64,000 nt of DNA, taken from assembly GCA_028824685.1 (NCBI GenBank), contig JAPPCZ010000106.1, positions 1-64,000 of the forward strand. Direction: 5' to 3'. The notes beneath the pieces were generated by a model. That model was not told the origin of the DNA, ran no database searches, and saw only the letters and a program-made list of their open reading frames with translations. Below are positions 61,735 through 64,000 of this stretch, piece by piece (position 1 is the stretch's first letter; every line of letters begins with the position of its first letter). The position numbers and the translations under genes are program-made. This DNA is from Candidatus Poribacteria bacterium (lineage in GTDB: Bacteria > Poribacteria > WGA-4E > WGA-3G).

Positions 61735-62937
61735 ATGTTAAGTGTTGAAGAAGCACGTCAACAGATGTTAGAGACGATTCCTGTTTTGCCAACAGAAAAG
61801 CGGGAGATTCTCGGCTGTGCAGGTTATGTTCTTGCAGAAGCATTGCATGCAACTGAAAATATCCCACCTTTTGACAATTCTGCGATGGATGGTTTTGCAG
61901 TGCGTTCAATAGACGTGAAGGGAGCATCCAAAGAGAATCCTGCTGTGCTTTCAGTTGTTGAAACTATTGCTGCTGGATATGCCCCTGAAAAACATGTTTC
62001 AAGTAGACAAGCAGCACGGATTATGACAGGTGCGATGATGCCTGATGGTGCAGATGCTGTCGTCATGCAAGAGGTAACCGAACTTGTCGGTGATAAGGTC
62101 AAAATCTTTGAAAACGTTGAAAAAAACGAAAATGTCCGCTTCACGGGTGAAAGTGTTCAGCAAGGTGATTGTGTGATGTCTCCTGGAAAGGTGCTTCGTC
62201 CACCGGAAGTGTCAATGCTCGCTTCGCTTAATTGTGCTGAAGTGACAGTATATCAAAAACCAACAGTAGCTGTTGTCTCTACAGGTGATGAACTTACGCC
62301 CCTCGGTGAACCACTGATGCCGGGAAAAATTCGGGATAGCAATCGATACGGTATGTATGCACAAGTTCAGAACGCTGGCGGTATTCCTATTGATATGGGC
62401 ATCGCGCCTGACGATGCGGCTGAAACAGAGCGTATCTTTCGTGAATCCCTTGCAAAAGCAGACGCGCTTATCACAAGTGGCGGCGTTTCGGTCGGAGAAC
62501 ATGATATAGTGAAAAATGTCCTGACGAAATTGGGGAAGATGAATTTTTGGCGTGTTGCGATGAAGCCCGGGAAACCACAGGCTTACGGCATTATAGATGG
62601 AAAACCGATTTTTGGATTACCGGGTAATCCTGTGTCTTCACTTGTTGTGTTTGAACTCTTTGTGCGTCCTGCGCTCCTAAAAATGGCAGGTCACACCGAT
62701 CTACTACGTCCGACCTTTAAAGCCGTTTTGGCGGCGGACGTTACAAACAAAGATGGACGCGTGAATTATATGCGTGCGATCCTTACAGAGCAGAATGGGC
62801 AATACATTGCCAAAACAACCGGACCGCAAGGCTCTGGTATCCTTCACTCCCTTGTATTGGCGAATGGATTGATCATTATTCCGTCTGGGGCAACCTTACA
62901 TGCAGGAGAAACAGTTGATGCCCAGTTTCTCACCTGA
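61735..62937 (+). CDS. moeA: Molybdopterin molybdotransferase
   Basis: The 400-residue protein inserts molybdate into adenylylated molybdopterin. It has PPFDNSAMDGFAVRS at the N-terminus, the MogA-like core with STGDEL and SGGVSVGEHDIV, GKPIFGLPGNPVSS, and a C-terminal MoeA domain IV. GGAG precedes the ATG. No molybdoenzyme is encoded in the window, so its client is elsewhere. Confidence 0.95.
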   Translation: MLSVEEARQQMLETIPVLPTEKREILGCAGYVLAEALHATENIPPFDNSAMDGFAVRSIDVKGASKENPAVLSVVETIAAGYAPEKHVSSRQAARIMTGAMMPDGADAVVMQEVTELVGDKVKIFENVEKNENVRFTGESVQQGDCVMSPGKVLRPPEVSMLASLNCAEVTVYQKPTVAVVSTGDELTPLGEPLMPGKIRDSNRYGMYAQVQNAGGIPIDMGIAPDDAAETERIFRESLAKADALITSGGVSVGEHDIVKNVLTKLGKMNFWRVAMKPGKPQAYGIIDGKPIFGLPGNPVSSLVVFELFVRPALLKMAGHTDLLRPTFKAVLAADVTNKDGRVNYMRAILTEQNGQYIAKTTGPQGSGILHSLVLANGLIIIPSGATLHAGETVDAQFLT

Positions 62938-62954
62938 TAGAGCAAAGGTTTACA

Positions 62955-63803
62955 ATGATTATAGATACCCATGTTCATGTCTGGAAAATTGACCCACCGA
63001 AATATCCTGTCGGTCCAACGGCTCCGGGTTGGAATTCCTATCCCGATGAACCTGGAACTGCTGATGAACTTTTGGCAGAGATGGACATGCATGAGGTTGA
63101 TTGGGCTGTGTTGGTGCAAACGAGTTGGTCAACATGGGATAACGGCTACATCGCTGATTCTGTAGCGCGCTTTCCAAATCGATTTATAGGACAAGGTTTG
63201 ATTGACCCACAAGACCCGGAGAATGCAGAGTTGGTGCGTTATTGGATTAAAGAACGGGGATTGGTCGGATTCCGATTTCATCCGATGTACTACCCAGATG
63301 AGAAAATCCTTCTGACCCAACAGAACACAGCAATGTGGGAAGAAATCGCTGCGATTGATGCAATTATACAATTTCATCTACGTGCAGAGTTTGCCGATCA
63401 AGTTGCCACTATTGCCCGACAGTATCCAGACCTTAAACTTATTCTTGACCACATGGGATACCCTCAGGTGAACACCGATCAATCATCGTTTCAACCAATT
63501 GTAGACCTTGCTGAATTCGACAACATATATTTGAAACTTTCAGATGTAGCAGGTCGCTCTCATCAAGATTTTCCCTATGTAGATGTTCATCCATTCATAG
63601 AAAAACTGCTATCTGCGTTCGGTTCAGAACGAACGGTTTGGGGCACAGGATACCCCGGGCATCACAGAGAAAAACATAACTGGCCTACGTTGGATCAGGA
63701 ACTACGCCTTATTCGTGAAGGTTTGCCTTTCTTGACGGATATGGATAAAGAAAATATCCTCGGAACTACAGCCATGAAAATATGGAATCTATCAGGTCAA
63801 TAG
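62955..63803 (+). CDS. Amidohydrolase 2 (TIM-barrel) family protein
   Basis: The 282-residue protein has the metal-binding start DTHVHVWKI and later strand ends GFRFHPMYY, IIQFHLRAEF and LILDHMGYPQ. The strand-8 motif that usually reads G[ST]D[WYF]P, with the catalytic Asp, is WGTGYPG here, with Gly in place of Asp. That could mean altered chemistry or lost activity. It follows moeA by 17 bp. Confidence 0.87.
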   Translation: MIIDTHVHVWKIDPPKYPVGPTAPGWNSYPDEPGTADELLAEMDMHEVDWAVLVQTSWSTWDNGYIADSVARFPNRFIGQGLIDPQDPENAELVRYWIKERGLVGFRFHPMYYPDEKILLTQQNTAMWEEIAAIDAIIQFHLRAEFADQVATIARQYPDLKLILDHMGYPQVNTDQSSFQPIVDLAEFDNIYLKLSDVAGRSHQDFPYVDVHPFIEKLLSAFGSERTVWGTGYPGHHREKHNWPTLDQELRLIREGLPFLTDMDKENILGTTAMKIWNLSGQ

Positions 63804-63827
63804 CGGGATAAATTAGTCTACAGTATA

Positions 63828-64000
63828 ATGGTTTTTCACTATGGGACAGTAGAAACAGATTGGGGACGAATGACTTACACCGATTCAAGTGGGGCGGGTC
63901 ATTCTTTATTATTCCTACACGGTACTGGTTGTGATTCATCGGATTGGAAATCAATAATTGAACAACTACCTCGTCATCAACGTTATATAACGCTTGATTT
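63828..64000 (+). CDS. Alpha/beta hydrolase, cut by the window end
   Basis: Only the first 57 residues are present. They contain LLFLHGTGCDSSDW, the oxyanion-hole strand-loop of alpha/beta hydrolases, followed by a helix and the next strand ITLDF. The nucleophile and the rest lie beyond the window. The ATG at 63828 begins 24 bp after the amidohydrolase gene. Confidence 0.75.
   Translation, partial: MVFHYGTVETDWGRMTYTDSSGAGHSLLFLHGTGCDSSDWKSIIEQLPRHQRYITLD

Overview
The window is a bacterial chromosome segment of roughly 40-45% G+C by eye. It is densely packed and arranged mostly in operons on the + strand, with one divergent block on the - strand between 49.8 and 55.5 kb. The gene content suggests Candidatus Poribacteria or a close relative in the Planctomycetota/Latescibacterota neighbourhood. 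Indicators are planctomycete-type cytochrome/WD40, DUF1549/DUF1553 and DUF1501 proteins, a sulfatase, Uma2 nucleases, a phytanoyl-CoA dioxygenase, and many short palindromic intergenic repeats of the GTAGGAGGGAACTCC type. This assignment is inference; there is no rRNA in the window. I recognised no tRNA, CRISPR array or intact transposase.

Layout. (1) 0.4-8.4 kb: a secreted-protein operon holding a cytochrome c/WD40/HMA protein that appears to be a selenoprotein (in-frame UGA plus a SECIS-like hairpin), a sulfatase, a ThuA-like protein, a DUF1549/DUF1553 protein and a DUF1501 protein, ending in a strong terminator. A PPC-domain surface protein follows. (2) 12-18 kb: a b6f-like quinol oxidase (Rieske, cytochrome b6, subunit IV) with an eight-haem c-type cytochrome and a small cytochrome c. 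(3) 18-26 kb: a CydA-like membrane oxidase without CydB, set among cytochromes c, an ethylbenzene-dehydrogenase-type haem domain and two cupredoxins. (4) 26-37 kb: an ABC exporter, then an aa3-type cytochrome c oxidase operon (CoxB, CoxA, CtaA, CtaB, two subunit III proteins, subunit IV, Sco) with a DNA methyltransferase inserted among the subunits.

(5) 36.7-46.3 kb: the most unusual region. Four genes carry six copies of the small PCP_red domain, normally the C-terminal tail of the BchB subunit of protochlorophyllide reductase, without any chlorophyll enzyme. They are a tandem universal-stress protein, a zinc-ribbon protein, a radical SAM/SPASM protein and a coiled-coil protein, interleaved with an Mrp/ApbC ATPase and a PQQ-type beta-propeller. 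(6) 46-49.8 kb: Uma2 nuclease, HEAT-repeat protein, Gfo/Idh/MocA oxidoreductase and a coiled-coil membrane protein. (7) 49.8-55.5 kb (-): an Rrf2-controlled cysteine operon with cysteine synthase, APS reductase, a ubiquitin-like sulfur carrier whose Gly-Gly is masked by four residues, a JAMM protease fused to a NIL domain, and a GT-C-like membrane protein. (8) 55.5-64 kb: a repeat-rich intergenic stretch, an orphan DNA methyltransferase, a decayed toxin with its antitoxin, acetyl-CoA synthetase, a ComD-like half-decarboxylase, MoeA, an amidohydrolase, and the start of an alpha/beta hydrolase cut by the window edge.

Together, regions 2-5 form an aerobic respiratory island: quinol is oxidised by the b6f-like complex, electrons pass through c cytochromes and cupredoxins, and oxygen is reduced by either the bd-like or the aa3-type oxidase, with haem A synthesis and copper delivery encoded alongside. 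The PCP_red genes start 9 bp after this island, so a role in cofactor assembly or redox stress for it is a reasonable but unproven idea.
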